Positions 48,704-57,691 are shown, numbered from the stretch's first letter. The stretch is DNA of 64,000 bases from RGDT01 sp964630925 (GCA_964630925.1 CAZVZK010000040.1:1-64000), one strand, 5' to 3'. The notes: generated by a model not told the origin, from the sequence alone. Made by a program: numbers and translations.

Positions 48704-51700
48704 TCACCCCGGCACCGGGTACGTCCCGGCGATGCGGTCGTGCGGGCCGCGCCCCGGCGTGCGGATCGCCGTCCAGGCGTACGACGGCAGCAGGCCCAAG
48801 GCCAGCCACCACGCCCCCCACGCCACCCACGCCAGGATCGGCTGCGTCGCCGCCTCCGGCGACCGCGCCACCCGCAGCAGGTCCACCGCCAGCGACAGCC
48901 CCAGCAGCGCCGCCACCGGCAGCCATACGATCAGCGCCCGCAGGTGCACACGCCACATCGCCGCCCGCCGCCCCTGCGCGTCCAGCAGCCGCACCCCCGC
49001 CAGCCGCCCCGACACCCCGCCCCCGAGCAACGCCGCCGTGAACGCCCACGCCAGAGGCCAGAAGAGCACCGCGATCAACAGCCACCACCCGTTCAACAAC
49101 AGCTCGCGTGCCAGCGGCGCCGGCCCACCCGTCAGGTCGTCGCTGTCCGTCAACACCGGGTCGGCCGGCACGACCTCCGGCTCATGCAGGCGGAACGCCC
49201 CCTTGGCTCGCGCCTCCTGCTCCAGCCGGTCGAACCCCCGCCGCATGTACCAGCTGTACGACTCCATCACCGCCGCCCGCTGCCGCGCCAGCACCTCCAG
49301 CCGCGCCAGGTCCTCCACGTGCGGCCTCATCTCCTCCATCAGCCACGCCAGCCCGCCCAGCAATTCCACCCCCGCCGGGCGCGTCACCAGCCCCACCGCC
49401 AGGCCGGCCGCGTCCTCCTCCATCCGCGCCTCCGCCTGCACGCGCCCCGCCGCGCACACCACCAGCGCCAGCCCCAGCAGCGCCGGCCCCAACAGGAACA
49501 TCGTCAGGAGGCCGGGCGCGAGCAGCACCGCCGTGAACACCAGCTGCATCGCCCGCGCCGGCCGGCTGATCTCCGCCGGCATCCCGTGCGCGGCCGCCAA
49601 CGCCTCCGCCACACGCGCCGCCGATGGGTACCCCCCCGACATCAGGCACGCCAGCAGGTCCGCCGCGTGGCCGGGGATCGGCGCGCGGATCGGCCCCTCG
49701 ATCTGCCCCGGCGGACGCGCCGCGCCCTCCAGGGCCACCGCCGCCATCTGGCGCAGCAGGTCCATCGGCGCCAGCGCCGCCCCCGGCGGACGTGCCGGCG
49801 CGTCCAGGAGCACCGTCCGCCCGTCCTCCTGCATCCACACCTGCTCCGGCGACAGCGTGGGCGGCAGCGACCCGTCCGCCTCCGCCGCGGCCAGCTCCCC
49901 CGCCAACTGCTCCAGCACGCGCAAGGCGTCCGGCCAGCGCAGCTTGCGCAGGGCGGCCAGGTCGGTGAGCAGGCAGCCGGGCGTCGCCAGGAACGCCTCC
50001 CATGACCCGCCGTCCCGCTCCCCGCCCGCCAGCCAGCGCGCCCGCCCCGGCCGCGACATCGCCCGCCGCCGCGGCGACAGGGGCGGCCCCTGGCGCAGCC
50101 ACAGCCACGCCGGGCGGTCGAGGGAGGCGTCGGCGGCGTACAGCAGCGACTCGCCGCCCGCGTGCCACGCCGCGCCGAGGACGCGGAACCCCCCGACCCG
50201 CTGGGGCAGGCCTTCCGGCGGGCCCGTGTGCGTCGGCCATTCCTGCCGCGCCGGCAGCACGAACCGCGGGCGGGCGTCCGGCAGGCGGATCACGCTCGTC
50301 CCGCTCAGCCACTCGTGCAGCCCCCGATACCCCGTCCGCCGCCGCATCGTCGAGGCGACGATGCACGCCCCCGCGATGGTCGTGAGCAGCGGCACCAGGG
50401 CGATCCCCGCGTGGCCGAGGAGCAACTTCGCCGTCATCCCCTCGCCGGGCGCGGGCAGCGCCGGGCCGTGCAGGAGGGCGGCGGCGGACGCCAGGCCCAC
50501 GATGCCGTCGGTCAGCACGATGAACAGCGACGTGCGTAGCAGCGACCGCCACGGCGACGGCCTGTCGCCGGTCGCCGCCTCGCGCACCCGCAGCCCGAGG
50601 AGCCACTTGCCCGGGGTGTAGCCCAGCACCGACTCCGCCACGCCGAACGTCGCCAGGTACAGCAGGAACGTGATGCCGAACTGCGCCAGCGGCACCGCCG
50701 CCGCCGGCAGGGCCGACCGCAGCCCCGGCCCCAGGAGCGACTGCAACAGGAGCCCCAGCGGCAGGATGAGCACCAGCACGTCGAGCATGTACGCCGCCGA
50801 CCGCGCCGCCAGCTCGCCCAGCGAGTGCGGCCCCTCGACGAACGGCATCAGCGCCAGACGCAGGTCCGCCAGCGTCGCCCAGCGCCCGTTGCGGTCTCGG
50901 GCCAGCCCCTTCATCACCACCTCGTCGAGCGTCCGCGGCAGGCCGGGCTTCAGCGTGCGCATCGGCTGGAGCGGGTCGCTGACCGTCTTCGCCAGCGCCG
51001 CCGCCGGGTCGGTGTCGTCGAACGGCGCCCGTCCCGTGAGGAGGAAGTACAGCGTGGCGCACACGGAATAGATGTCGGTGCGGTGGTCCACGCGGTCGTT
51101 GCGGATCTGCTCCGGCGACGCGAACAGGAACGTCCCGAGGAACGCCCCGGAGCGGGTGAGGGCGTCCTGGCCGATGAGCGACTTGGCGAGGCCGAAGTCG
51201 CCCACCTTCACACGCCCGTCGCAGTCGAGGAAGCAGTTCGACGGCTTCACGTCGCGGTGGATCACGCCCGCGTGGTGCGCCTCCTCCAGCCCCTCGATGG
51301 CGTCGAGGATGTAGCGGACGGCCTCGGCCTGCGGCAGAGGCCCGCGTTTGGCGACCAGGTCGGCGAGGGTGGAGCCGGTCATCAGCTCCATGACGATGTA
51401 GGGGACGCCGTCCTCCTCGTCGGCGGCGAGGACGAACACGCACCGCGGGTGCGACAGCGTGCTGGCGAGGCGGCCCTCACGGCGGAAGCGTTCGACGGCG
51501 TCCGGCGAGTCGGCGAACTCGGGGCGGATGATCTTCACCGCCACGTGCCGCCCCGAGCCCGGCTCCTCGGCCTCGTACACCGTGCCCATGCCGCCCGAGC
51601 CGATGGGCCGCAGCAGGCGGTAGCCGGCCACCTGCGCCGGCGCCCCGCGTGACGTGCCGGAGGCGGTGATGTGGGCGCGGGTGGGCTGCATGTCGGGGGG

Positions 51701-51823
51701 CGCGAGTGGCGCGGTCGGCGCCCCGCCGGCCGTGCTGAGGGGCCGTCCGCAGTCCGAGCAGAAGCGCGGCGGGTGTGAGCTGTACTCCAGCCGGAAGCCG
51801 CACCGCGGGCAATCAACGACCAT
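48704..51823 (-). CDS. Ser/Thr kinase with zinc ribbon, two RDD membrane domains and pseudokinase-like region
   Basis: This 1039-residue protein starts with a zinc ribbon (Cys5, Cys8, Cys22, Cys25). A complete kinase domain follows (about 65-330: GSGGMGTVYEA, catalytic HRDVKPSN near 190, DFGLA, SPEQIRNDRVDHRTDIYS). Next come an RDD-type membrane domain (about 335-500), a second kinase-like stretch (about 530-780, FRVLGAAWHAGGESLLY) lacking any HRD or DFG, and a second membrane/RDD-like region (about 800-1020). The second part looks like a pseudokinase. Architecture suggests a membrane receptor. Its upstream region carries four GGGGTCA repeats. Confidence 0.85.
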   Translation of the reverse strand: MVVDCPRCGFRLEYSSHPPRFCSDCGRPLSTAGGAPTAPLAPPDMQPTRAHITASGTSRGAPAQVAGYRLLRPIGSGGMGTVYEAEEPGSGRHVAVKIIRPEFADSPDAVERFRREGRLASTLSHPRCVFVLAADEEDGVPYIVMELMTGSTLADLVAKRGPLPQAEAVRYILDAIEGLEEAHHAGVIHRDVKPSNCFLDCDGRVKVGDFGLAKSLIGQDALTRSGAFLGTFLFASPEQIRNDRVDHRTDIYSVCATLYFLLTGRAPFDDTDPAAALAKTVSDPLQPMRTLKPGLPRTLDEVVMKGLARDRNGRWATLADLRLALMPFVEGPHSLGELAARSAAYMLDVLVLILPLGLLLQSLLGPGLRSALPAAAVPLAQFGITFLLYLATFGVAESVLGYTPGKWLLGLRVREAATGDRPSPWRSLLRTSLFIVLTDGIVGLASAAALLHGPALPAPGEGMTAKLLLGHAGIALVPLLTTIAGACIVASTMRRRTGYRGLHEWLSGTSVIRLPDARPRFVLPARQEWPTHTGPPEGLPQRVGGFRVLGAAWHAGGESLLYAADASLDRPAWLWLRQGPPLSPRRRAMSRPGRARWLAGGERDGGSWEAFLATPGCLLTDLAALRKLRWPDALRVLEQLAGELAAAEADGSLPPTLSPEQVWMQEDGRTVLLDAPARPPGAALAPMDLLRQMAAVALEGAARPPGQIEGPIRAPIPGHAADLLACLMSGGYPSAARVAEALAAAHGMPAEISRPARAMQLVFTAVLLAPGLLTMFLLGPALLGLALVVCAAGRVQAEARMEEDAAGLAVGLVTRPAGVELLGGLAWLMEEMRPHVEDLARLEVLARQRAAVMESYSWYMRRGFDRLEQEARAKGAFRLHEPEVVPADPVLTDSDDLTGGPAPLARELLLNGWWLLIAVLFWPLAWAFTAALLGGGVSGRLAGVRLLDAQGRRAAMWRVHLRALIVWLPVAALLGLSLAVDLLRVARSPEAATQPILAWVAWGAWWLALGLLPSYAWTAIRTPGRGPHDRIAGTYPVPG

Positions 51824-51824
51824 A

Positions 51825-51852
51825 GGGGTCAGGGGTCAGGGGTCAGGGGTCA
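51825..51852. repeat. four tandem GGGGTCA heptamers
   Basis: Four perfect tandem copies of GGGGTCA lie directly before the kinase start codon, leaving 1 base between them and the ATG. On the coding strand this is four TGACCCC copies in place of a normal Shine-Dalgarno. Confidence 0.9.
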
Positions 51853-51902
51853 GGCGACGGCCATCCCATCGGTCCCATCCGTCCTCTCCGTCCCATGCCT
51901 CG

Positions 51903-52208
51903 CTACACGGCCGTGACGACACTTTGGCCATCGAGGGTGACGGCGGACAGCTCGCCGTTGTCCTTGGTGAAGTGGACGGTGACGACGAGGATGTCGTCCT
52001 CGGGCACGCGGTCGGTCGCCAGGCCGGTCGCCAGGTAGTTCACGCCCCGGAACACGCCCTCGACGGACGTGTCCCAGCCCCACCGCGAGTTCATGCGCAC
52101 CGTCTGCTTGATGCGGATGCGCTGCCCAGGCTTGAGGGAGCGCAGGGTGGCGGCCAGTTCGGGCCGCATCGCGCGGGTGGACGACGGGAAGGCCTCGGGG
52201 CTGCTCAT
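51903..52208 (-). CDS. conserved small protein, unknown function
   Basis: This 101-residue protein is strand-rich: SLKPGQRIRIKQTVRMN, WDTSVEGVFRGVNYLATGL and a last VTLDGQSVVTAV. It looks like a single small beta-barrel. The start overlaps the ilvN stop (ATGA), so it is co-transcribed after ilvN. No domain recognised. Confidence 0.6.
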   Translation of the reverse strand: MSSPEAFPSSTRAMRPELAATLRSLKPGQRIRIKQTVRMNSRWGWDTSVEGVFRGVNYLATGLATDRVPEDDILVVTVHFTKDNGELSAVTLDGQSVVTAV

Positions 52209-52702
52209 TCGATCGACCCCCCCTTGCGCTTGCCGCGGACGAGGGCGATACGCCCCGTGCGGGCCAATTCCAGGATGCCGTAAGGCCGCATCAGCTCGAT
52301 GAACGCCTCGATCTTGTCCTCGCGGCCGCTGATCTCGATCATCATCGTCTGGTGCGCGATGTCCACGACGCGGCCGCGGAACATCTCGACGAGGAGGGTG
52401 ATCTCGGTCCGCTTCTCCGGGGCGGCCTGGATGCTGATGAGCATCAGGTCCCGCTCAACATAGTCTTCGCTGGAGATGTCGTGAACTTTGACGACGGTGA
52501 CCACCTTGTCGAGCTGCTTGCGGACCTGCTCGAGGACGCCGTCGTCCCCGTTGACGACGAAGGTCATGCGTGACAGGTGCGGGTCCTCGGTCTCGCCGAC
52601 GGCCAGGCTGTCGATGTTGAAGCCGCGCGACGCCATCATCCCGGAGATGTGGGCGAGGACGCCCGGCTGATTCTGCACCAGGGCCGACAGGACATGCCGC
52701 AT
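52205..52702 (-). CDS. ilvN: acetolactate synthase small (regulatory) subunit
   Basis: This 165-residue protein has an N-terminal ACT domain (about 3-75: LVQNQPGVLAHISGMMASRGFNI broken here after 20 residues) and the C-terminal domain with ISGREDKIEAFIELMRPYGI. The subunit binds valine and controls acetolactate synthase, which makes acetolactate for valine and isoleucine. The large subunit gene is not next to it here. AAGGAGG lies about 8 bases before the start. It is joined by ATGA overlap to the 101-residue gene. Confidence 0.92.
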   Translation of the reverse strand: MRHVLSALVQNQPGVLAHISGMMASRGFNIDSLAVGETEDPHLSRMTFVVNGDDGVLEQVRKQLDKVVTVVKVHDISSEDYVERDLMLISIQAAPEKRTEITLLVEMFRGRVVDIAHQTMMIEISGREDKIEAFIELMRPYGILELARTGRIALVRGKRKGGSIE

Positions 52703-52846
52703 GCCGAACGAGCCTCCTTGAAGCGAGCCGCAAGAGGGATGATAGGGATTGATGGCGGGGGCGTCCGCGCCGCGAGAGCGCTCTGCCGGGCGTCTGCCGC
52801 CCTCCTGGGGCCACCGCCTTACCCACAGGCCCCGGCGTGCGCCCGC

Positions 52847-53071
52847 TCAGTAGAACCCCAGCTCCTGATCCAACGCCACCAGCTCCGCGAGAGCGGCAAG
52901 GCGTCGCTCTCGGTCAACCCGCCGGTACTCCAGAACCTCCGCCCGCGACAACCTGTCCCAATGCCGGGTGAGTGTGCCTTCGGCGAGCAACCTCAATACG
53001 AAGCCCGCCGAGACATGGAGCAGCTCTGCCGCCTCCTCGACAGTCAGCTCTTCTTCCTTCGATAGGAACAT
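52847..53071 (-). CDS. helix-turn-helix (excisionase-type) small protein
   Basis: This 74-residue protein begins KEEELTVEEAAELLHVSAGFV, an excisionase/MerR-type helix-turn-helix that binds DNA, then a charged helix (SRAEVLEYRRVDRERRLAALAEL). Short proteins of this plan are often antitoxins next to PIN-type toxins, but no toxin gene is beside it here. Possibly an orphan antitoxin. The ilvN gene is downstream on the same strand. Confidence 0.7.
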   Translation of the reverse strand: MFLSKEEELTVEEAAELLHVSAGFVLRLLAEGTLTRHWDRLSRAEVLEYRRVDRERRLAALAELVALDQELGFY

Positions 53072-53241
53072 GGCTTATCCCTCCGACCTCCATTCTACCC
53101 GCCCCTTCCGCACGGCGGAAGCCTCCACCGCCCCCCCCGCACCCCCTTCATCATTTCCACCCACACGCTTGCCTCCGGCCCCGCCCGCGCCTACAGTGCC
53201 CCGTGGATTGCTCGCGCGGCTCCCAATCGGAGGGGCGCCCG

Positions 53242-53976
53242 TTGCTCATCTACCCGGCCATCGACCTGCGCGGCGGACGCTGCGTCCGCCTCCGCCAGGG
53301 CGACTACTCGCAAGAGACCGTCTTCGGCGATGACCCCGCCGCCGTCGGCCGCCGGCGGGCGGGGGGCGGCGCGGCATTACTCCACCACCGTGGACACGAC
53401 GGCGCACGCGCGGGGCGGCCCCGCAACGGCGCCAGCGTCCGATCCATCGTCCACGCGGCAGGCGTCCCTTGCCAGCTCGGCGGCGGCATCCGCACCGACG
53501 AGCACGTCGCGGAAGTCCTCTCGTGGGGCGTCTCGCGCGTCATCATCGGCACCAAGGCCCTCCGCGACCCCGCGTGGTGCGAGGCCCTCGCACGCCGACA
53601 CCCCGGCAAGGTCGTCCTCGGCCTCGACGCCCGCGACGGCAAGGTCGCCGTCGCCGGCTGGCTCGAGGGCTCCGAGGTCACCGCCCTCGCCCTCGCCCGC
53701 CGCGCCGCCGCCTGGCCGCTCGCCGCCGTCGTCTACACCGACATCGGACGCGACGGCATGCTCGCCGGCCCCGACGCCGAGGGCACCGCCGCCCTCGCCC
53801 GTGCCGTGCCCGGCCTGCCCGTCATCGCCTCGGGCGGCGTCACCACGCTGGACGACGTCGCCCGCCTCGCCCGCGCCGGCATCCACGGCGCCATCGTGGG
53901 CCGCGCCCTGTACGAGGGCCGGCTCGACCTCGCCGGGGCCATCGCCCTGGCGAAGGATCTCTCCCTTCCCACATGA
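53242..53976 (+). CDS. hisA: phosphoribosylformimino-AICAR-P isomerase with damaged segment
   Basis: This 244-residue (beta/alpha)8 protein matches HisA: the start LIYPAIDLRGG with catalytic Asp8, CQLGGGIRT (about 77-85), and GLDARDG with Asp129. It isomerises ProFAR in histidine synthesis. The start is TTG at 53242, with GGAGGG upstream, since the family begins at this residue. Residues 35-54 depart strongly from the family, and the HLVDLDGA motif reads LHHRGHDGA (48-54): a local +1/-1 shift relative to the expected bases. The rest is intact. It may be a sequencing error or a real defect. Confidence 0.88.
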   Translation: MLIYPAIDLRGGRCVRLRQGDYSQETVFGDDPAAVGRRRAGGGAALLHHRGHDGARAGRPRNGASVRSIVHAAGVPCQLGGGIRTDEHVAEVLSWGVSRVIIGTKALRDPAWCEALARRHPGKVVLGLDARDGKVAVAGWLEGSEVTALALARRAAAWPLAAVVYTDIGRDGMLAGPDAEGTAALARAVPGLPVIASGGVTTLDDVARLARAGIHGAIVGRALYEGRLDLAGAIALAKDLSLPT

Positions 53977-54006
53977 AGCCGGCCCGCGGGCCGGGGGGTT
54001 GACACC

Positions 54007-56145
54007 ATGCCGATCTGCCTCACCCAGGACATCCGGAACATCGCTTTGGTTGGACATCGGGCGTCGGGGAAGACCACCCTCGCCGACGCCCTCCTCTTCC
54101 AGGCCAAGGCCGTCGAACGCAAGGGCTCGCCCGACGACGGCACCAGCGTCTCCGACTTCGACGAGGAGGAGAAGGCCCACAAGTTCTCCATCGACACCGC
54201 GGTCCTCCACCTCGACCACCAGGGCAAGCACATCAACCTCCTCGACACCCCCGGCGCCCCCGACTTCCTCGGCAACGCCCTCACCAGCCTGTCCGCCGTC
54301 GAGACCGTCCTCATCGCCGTCAGCGCCGTCAACGGCGTCGAGGTCAACACCCGCCGCATGTTCTCCGAGGCCGGCAAGCGTGGCCTGGCCCGCATGTTCG
54401 TCCTCAACAAGCTCGACCACGAGAACGCCAACTTCGAGGCCGTCTACAGGGCCATCCGCGAGACCTTCGGCAAGCAGTGCGTCCTCTTCAACGCCCCCGT
54501 CGGCGTCGGGCCGAAGATGGCCGCCGTCGTGGACCTCGTCCACCCGCCCGCCACGCCGCCGGCGGGCCTGGCCGTGGACCTCCCCACCGAGCGCTCGCAG
54601 ATGCTCGACGCCGTCGTCGAGTGCGACGACGCCCTGATGGAGAAGTACCTCGAGGACCCGGCCAGCATCACCGACAAGGAGCTGGTGCACGGCATCCACC
54701 ACGCCCTCGACGCCGGCACCGTCATCCCCATCTTTTGCGTGGCCGCCAAGAAGAACATCGGCGTCACCGAGCTGCTCGACGCCCTCGCCGAGGACGCCCT
54801 CGGCGCCGACGAGACGCACCCGCGCAAGGCGACCCGCAAGGGCGCCGCGGTCGAGATCAAGCCCGACCCCTCCGGCGAGTTCGTCGGCCAGGTCTTCAAG
54901 GCCGTCAGCGACAAGTTCGTCGGCAACCTCAGCTACATCCGCGTCCTGTCCGGCACCTTCAAGCCCGACCAGAACCTCGTCAACGCCCGCACCGAGCGCG
55001 GCGGGCGCACCGGCGGCCTGATGCGCGTCCAGGGCTCCAAGACCGCCCCCCTCACCGAGGCCGTCGCCGGCGACATCATCGCCGTCAGCAAGGTCGAGGA
55101 CCTGCACATCGGCGACACGGTCGGCAGCGGCCCCACGCCCCCGCGCCTCGACGAGCCGATCTTCCCGCGCCCCCTCTTCGGCCTGGCCGTCCAGCCCAAG
55201 GCCCGCGGCGACGAGCAGAAGATCAGCGTGAGCCTCGGCAAGATCGCCGCCGAGGACCCCACGTTCAAGGTCACGCGCGACGCCCAGACGCACGAGCTGG
55301 TCATGACCGGCATGAGCCAGCTCCACCTCGACGTGATGCGCGAACGCCTCAAGCGGCGCTTCCAGCTCGAGGTCGTCACCCACGAGCCCAAGGTGCCCTA
55401 CCGCGAGACCGTGACCACCAACTCCGAGGGCCAGCACCGCCACAAGAAGCAGTCCGGCGGCCGCGGCCAGTTCGGCGAGGTGCACCTCCGCGTCCACCCC
55501 CTGCCCCGCGAGATCGACAGCAAGGAGAGGTTCTTCGCGGAGTTCGCCAACAAGAGCCGCTTCGAGAAGATGCGCGAGGACCACTGCCACTACGACCCCG
55601 AGTACAACTTCGGCTTCATCGACCACATCGTCGGCGGGACGATCCCCACGCAGTTCATCCCGGCGTGCGAGAAGGGCTGCCGCGAGCTGCTGGAGCGCGG
55701 CGCCCTCGCCGGCTTCCGCATGCAGGACGTGGCCGTCGAGGTGTACTTCGGCAAGTACCACGACGTGGACAGCTCCGAGGCCGCCTTCAAGACGGCGGCG
55801 CGCATAGCGTTCAAGAACGGCTTCCTCGCCGCCCGGCCCGTGCTCCTGGAGCCGATCGTGAAGTTCGAGGTGACGGTGCCGTCGAAGTTCACCGGCGCCA
55901 TCCTGGGCGACCTGAACACGAAGCGCGCCCGCATCGAGAACCAGGACAGCCTGCCGGGCGACATGGCGATGCTGACCGGCAAGGCGCCCCTGTCGGCGAT
56001 GATGCGCTACAAGGCCAGCCTGGACAGCATCACCGCCGGCGCGGGGGCGTACTCGCTGGAGTTCAGCCACTACGAGCAGGTGCCGGGCGACGTTCAGCAG
56101 AACATCGTCAAGAACGCCAAACTCGCCGCCGACGAGGACGAGTGA
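54007..56145 (+). CDS. elongation factor G-like GTPase
   Basis: This 712-residue translational GTPase has the P-loop ALVGHRASGKTTL (about 13-25), DTPG (78-81), NKLD (about 139-142), and the EF-G domains with SQLHLDVMRERLKRRF and GGRGQFGEV. G-domain HRASGK has the plain GxxxxGK[ST] form. Planctomycetes often carry an EF-G paralogue of this class; whether it acts in translocation or in ribosome recycling cannot be told. It is 30 bases after hisA. Confidence 0.88.
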   Translation: MPICLTQDIRNIALVGHRASGKTTLADALLFQAKAVERKGSPDDGTSVSDFDEEEKAHKFSIDTAVLHLDHQGKHINLLDTPGAPDFLGNALTSLSAVETVLIAVSAVNGVEVNTRRMFSEAGKRGLARMFVLNKLDHENANFEAVYRAIRETFGKQCVLFNAPVGVGPKMAAVVDLVHPPATPPAGLAVDLPTERSQMLDAVVECDDALMEKYLEDPASITDKELVHGIHHALDAGTVIPIFCVAAKKNIGVTELLDALAEDALGADETHPRKATRKGAAVEIKPDPSGEFVGQVFKAVSDKFVGNLSYIRVLSGTFKPDQNLVNARTERGGRTGGLMRVQGSKTAPLTEAVAGDIIAVSKVEDLHIGDTVGSGPTPPRLDEPIFPRPLFGLAVQPKARGDEQKISVSLGKIAAEDPTFKVTRDAQTHELVMTGMSQLHLDVMRERLKRRFQLEVVTHEPKVPYRETVTTNSEGQHRHKKQSGGRGQFGEVHLRVHPLPREIDSKERFFAEFANKSRFEKMREDHCHYDPEYNFGFIDHIVGGTIPTQFIPACEKGCRELLERGALAGFRMQDVAVEVYFGKYHDVDSSEAAFKTAARIAFKNGFLAARPVLLEPIVKFEVTVPSKFTGAILGDLNTKRARIENQDSLPGDMAMLTGKAPLSAMMRYKASLDSITAGAGAYSLEFSHYEQVPGDVQQNIVKNAKLAADEDE

Positions 56146-56172
56146 CCGCCCCTCGCGGGCCCGCCGCGTCCT

Positions 56173-56200
56173 GGATCAGGCGAGCGGGCCCGTCAGGGCC
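56173..56200 (+). repeat. GGATCAGGCGAGCGG repeat, copy 2
   Basis: Second copy, with the same head and a GGCCC-GTCA-GGGCC hairpin. It lies 27 bases after the EF-G stop. Confidence 0.75.
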
Positions 56201-56208
56201 GAGTCTCC

Positions 56209-56418
56209 ATGAGCGACGCCCGCACGCGTCTCACGGCCGGCAGGCCGGAGGAGACGGAGGCGCCCGGCGGGCCCACCGCCGCCGGGCCGCCGGCGGCGAG
56301 CATGCGCCTGGTGTGCCAGATCGCCGGGGCGGCCGAGTACGCCCGACTGCCGGCCGACCGCCGGGGCCTCCGCCGCGTGCCGGCCCTCGTCGGGCCGCCC
56401 CGGCCGGCGGCGGAATGA
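56209..56418 (+). CDS. questionable 69-residue reading frame
   Basis: A frame between the EF-G and FHA genes, starting ATG 56209. It is low-complexity and starts directly after the repeat copy at 56173. No Shine-Dalgarno lies in front. It may be noncoding. Confidence 0.25.
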   Translation: MSDARTRLTAGRPEETEAPGGPTAAGPPAASMRLVCQIAGAAEYARLPADRRGLRRVPALVGPPRPAAE

Positions 56419-56420
56419 GG

Positions 56421-56942
56421 TCAGGAGATCGTCCTCGTATGGGCGGCGGAGGCGATGGGGACGTGGCCCAGGCGCGAGCAGAACACGTACTGCTTGTTGC
56501 AGATGCGGATCTCGTCGCCGGGGCGTAGCTGCGTCGGGCCGGAGATCTTGCAGCCGTTGAGGTACGTCCCGTTCTTCGACGCGATGTCGTGGAGCATGCA
56601 CACGGTGTCGTGATGGACGAGCACGGCGCAGTGGCGGCGCGAGACGTACAGGTCCTCGACGACGACGTCGTTGTCGGACGAGCGGCCCATCGTGTTCAGG
56701 CCGGGCTTGAGGGGGTGGACGTAATCGCGGTCGGTGAGCCAGAAGTCGAGGGCGACGGGCGGGCCGCCCTCGTTGTCCTGGGCGCGGATCATCGTGGGGT
56801 TGGGCTCGGCGTCGGCGGCGGCGCGGCGCTCGGCGAGGAGTGTCTCGTTGCCGCGTGAGCCGAGCAACGCCTCGCGCGCCCGCCGGAACTCCTGGCGGCG
56901 GGTGGGGTCGAGGTGCAAGCTATTGAGCCGAGGGTCGCCCAT
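56421..56942 (-). CDS. FHA-domain protein
   Basis: This 173-residue protein has an FHA domain in the C-terminal half: MGRSSDNDVVVEDLYVSRRHC (about 85-105) with phosphothreonine-binding Arg and Ser, then SKNGTYLNG. The N-terminal 60 residues are helical and charged. FHA domains recognise phosphorylated threonine, fitting the many Ser/Thr kinases around. It is downstream of greA on the same strand, after a long hairpin. Confidence 0.88.
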   Translation of the reverse strand: MGDPRLNSLHLDPTRRQEFRRAREALLGSRGNETLLAERRAAADAEPNPTMIRAQDNEGGPPVALDFWLTDRDYVHPLKPGLNTMGRSSDNDVVVEDLYVSRRHCAVLVHHDTVCMLHDIASKNGTYLNGCKISGPTQLRPGDEIRICNKQYVFCSRLGHVPIASAAHTRTIS

Positions 56943-57006
56943 GCACCGCCTCTCCGCGGCTGGGGGACGTGTTGATGCGAGGTGTTGGCACTCATCCTAT
57001 ACTATG

Positions 57007-57064
57007 GGCGCGGGAATCGCCAGACAGCAAGAAAAAACAGGCGACGGATGGCGATTCCCGCGCC
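57007..57064. terminator. 16-bp perfect inverted repeat after greA
   Basis: GGCGCGGGAATCGCCA (57007-57022) pairs perfectly with 57049-57064 around a 26-base loop. It lies between the stop of greA and the FHA gene. Leftward, the loop carries a T6 run. It is a likely greA terminator or mRNA hairpin. Confidence 0.6.
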
Positions 57065-57070
57065 GGCGCC

Positions 57071-57562
57071 TCACTCACCTTCGAACGAGATCTTCAAAAC
57101 CTGATAGCGCAGGGTGCCCTTGGGGACGACGATCTCGACCTTCTCGCCGACCTTCTTGCCGAGCAGGCCCTGCCCACGCGGGCTGGTGGTGAGGATCTTG
57201 TTCTTGGTGTAATCCTCCTGCCCCGGGCCCACGAGCTGGTAGGTCTCGTCCTTGTTGGTGTCCAGGTTCTTGAGTTTGACGATGGCGCCGAAGACGACGG
57301 CGTCGCGCGGCAGGGCCTCCTGGTCGATGATCTGCGCGCGCGCCAGCTGGTCCGTCAGCCAGTCGATCTTGGCCTGGAGCATGCCCTGGTCCTCCCGCGC
57401 GGCGTGGTACTCCGCGTTCTCCGAGAGGTCGCCCATCTCGCGGGCGGTGGCGATGCGTTTGGTGACCTCGATCATCTCGTGGTTCTTCTTGTGATCGAGC
57501 TCCGCCTTGATCTTCTCGTAGCCTTCCCGCGTCATCGGGATCTGGTTGATCGACATGGCCAT
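57071..57562 (-). CDS. greA: transcription elongation factor GreA
   Basis: This 163-residue protein is a typical GreA: an N-terminal coiled coil (about 12-80, YEKIKAELDHKKNHEMIEVT broken here) with the tip acidic pair in DLSENAEY, and a C-terminal FKBP-like domain starting near 88. GreA stimulates cleavage of backtracked RNA by RNA polymerase. The start may be ATG 57562 or ATG 57556; AAGGGA is close to both. Confidence 0.92.
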   Translation of the reverse strand: MAMSINQIPMTREGYEKIKAELDHKKNHEMIEVTKRIATAREMGDLSENAEYHAAREDQGMLQAKIDWLTDQLARAQIIDQEALPRDAVVFGAIVKLKNLDTNKDETYQLVGPGQEDYTKNKILTTSPRGQGLLGKKVGEKVEIVVPKGTLRYQVLKISFEGE

Positions 57563-57615
57563 CCGGTCCCTTCGCTCAGGTGGCAAGGATCCACTCCCAT
57601 CGCCCCGCACGGCCG

Positions 57616-57642
57616 GGCGGCCCGGACCCGCCCGTGAAGGAC
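57616..57642. repeat. 27-bp direct repeat, copy 1
   Basis: GGCGGCCCGGACCCGC and the following GTGAAGG recur at 57692-57719 with a few differences. The two copies flank the hairpin 57645-57675 in the space between two leftward genes. Confidence 0.6.
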
Positions 57643-57644
57643 GT

Positions 57645-57675
57645 ACCGGGAGGGGCCGACTTGGCCCCTCCCGGT
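57645..57675. terminator. perfect 13-bp stem terminator
   Basis: ACCGGGAGGGGCC (57645-57657) pairs with GGCCCCTCCCGGT (57663-57675) around a 5-base loop, downstream of the 57733 gene. No T-run follows, so it may act as a structure only. Confidence 0.6.
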
Positions 57676-57691
57676 CTGTAAATCTCATCTT

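Noticed and set aside
47823..50005. A long rightward frame over the HNH and kinase region
   Set aside because: It joins unrelated segments in an Arg/Gln/His-rich reading; the separate HNH, STAS and kinase genes explain the DNA.
53377..56070. A long leftward open frame (897 codons) opposite hisA and the EF-G gene
   Set aside because: Val/Gly/Asp/Glu-rich antisense shadow of a clear EF-G gene.
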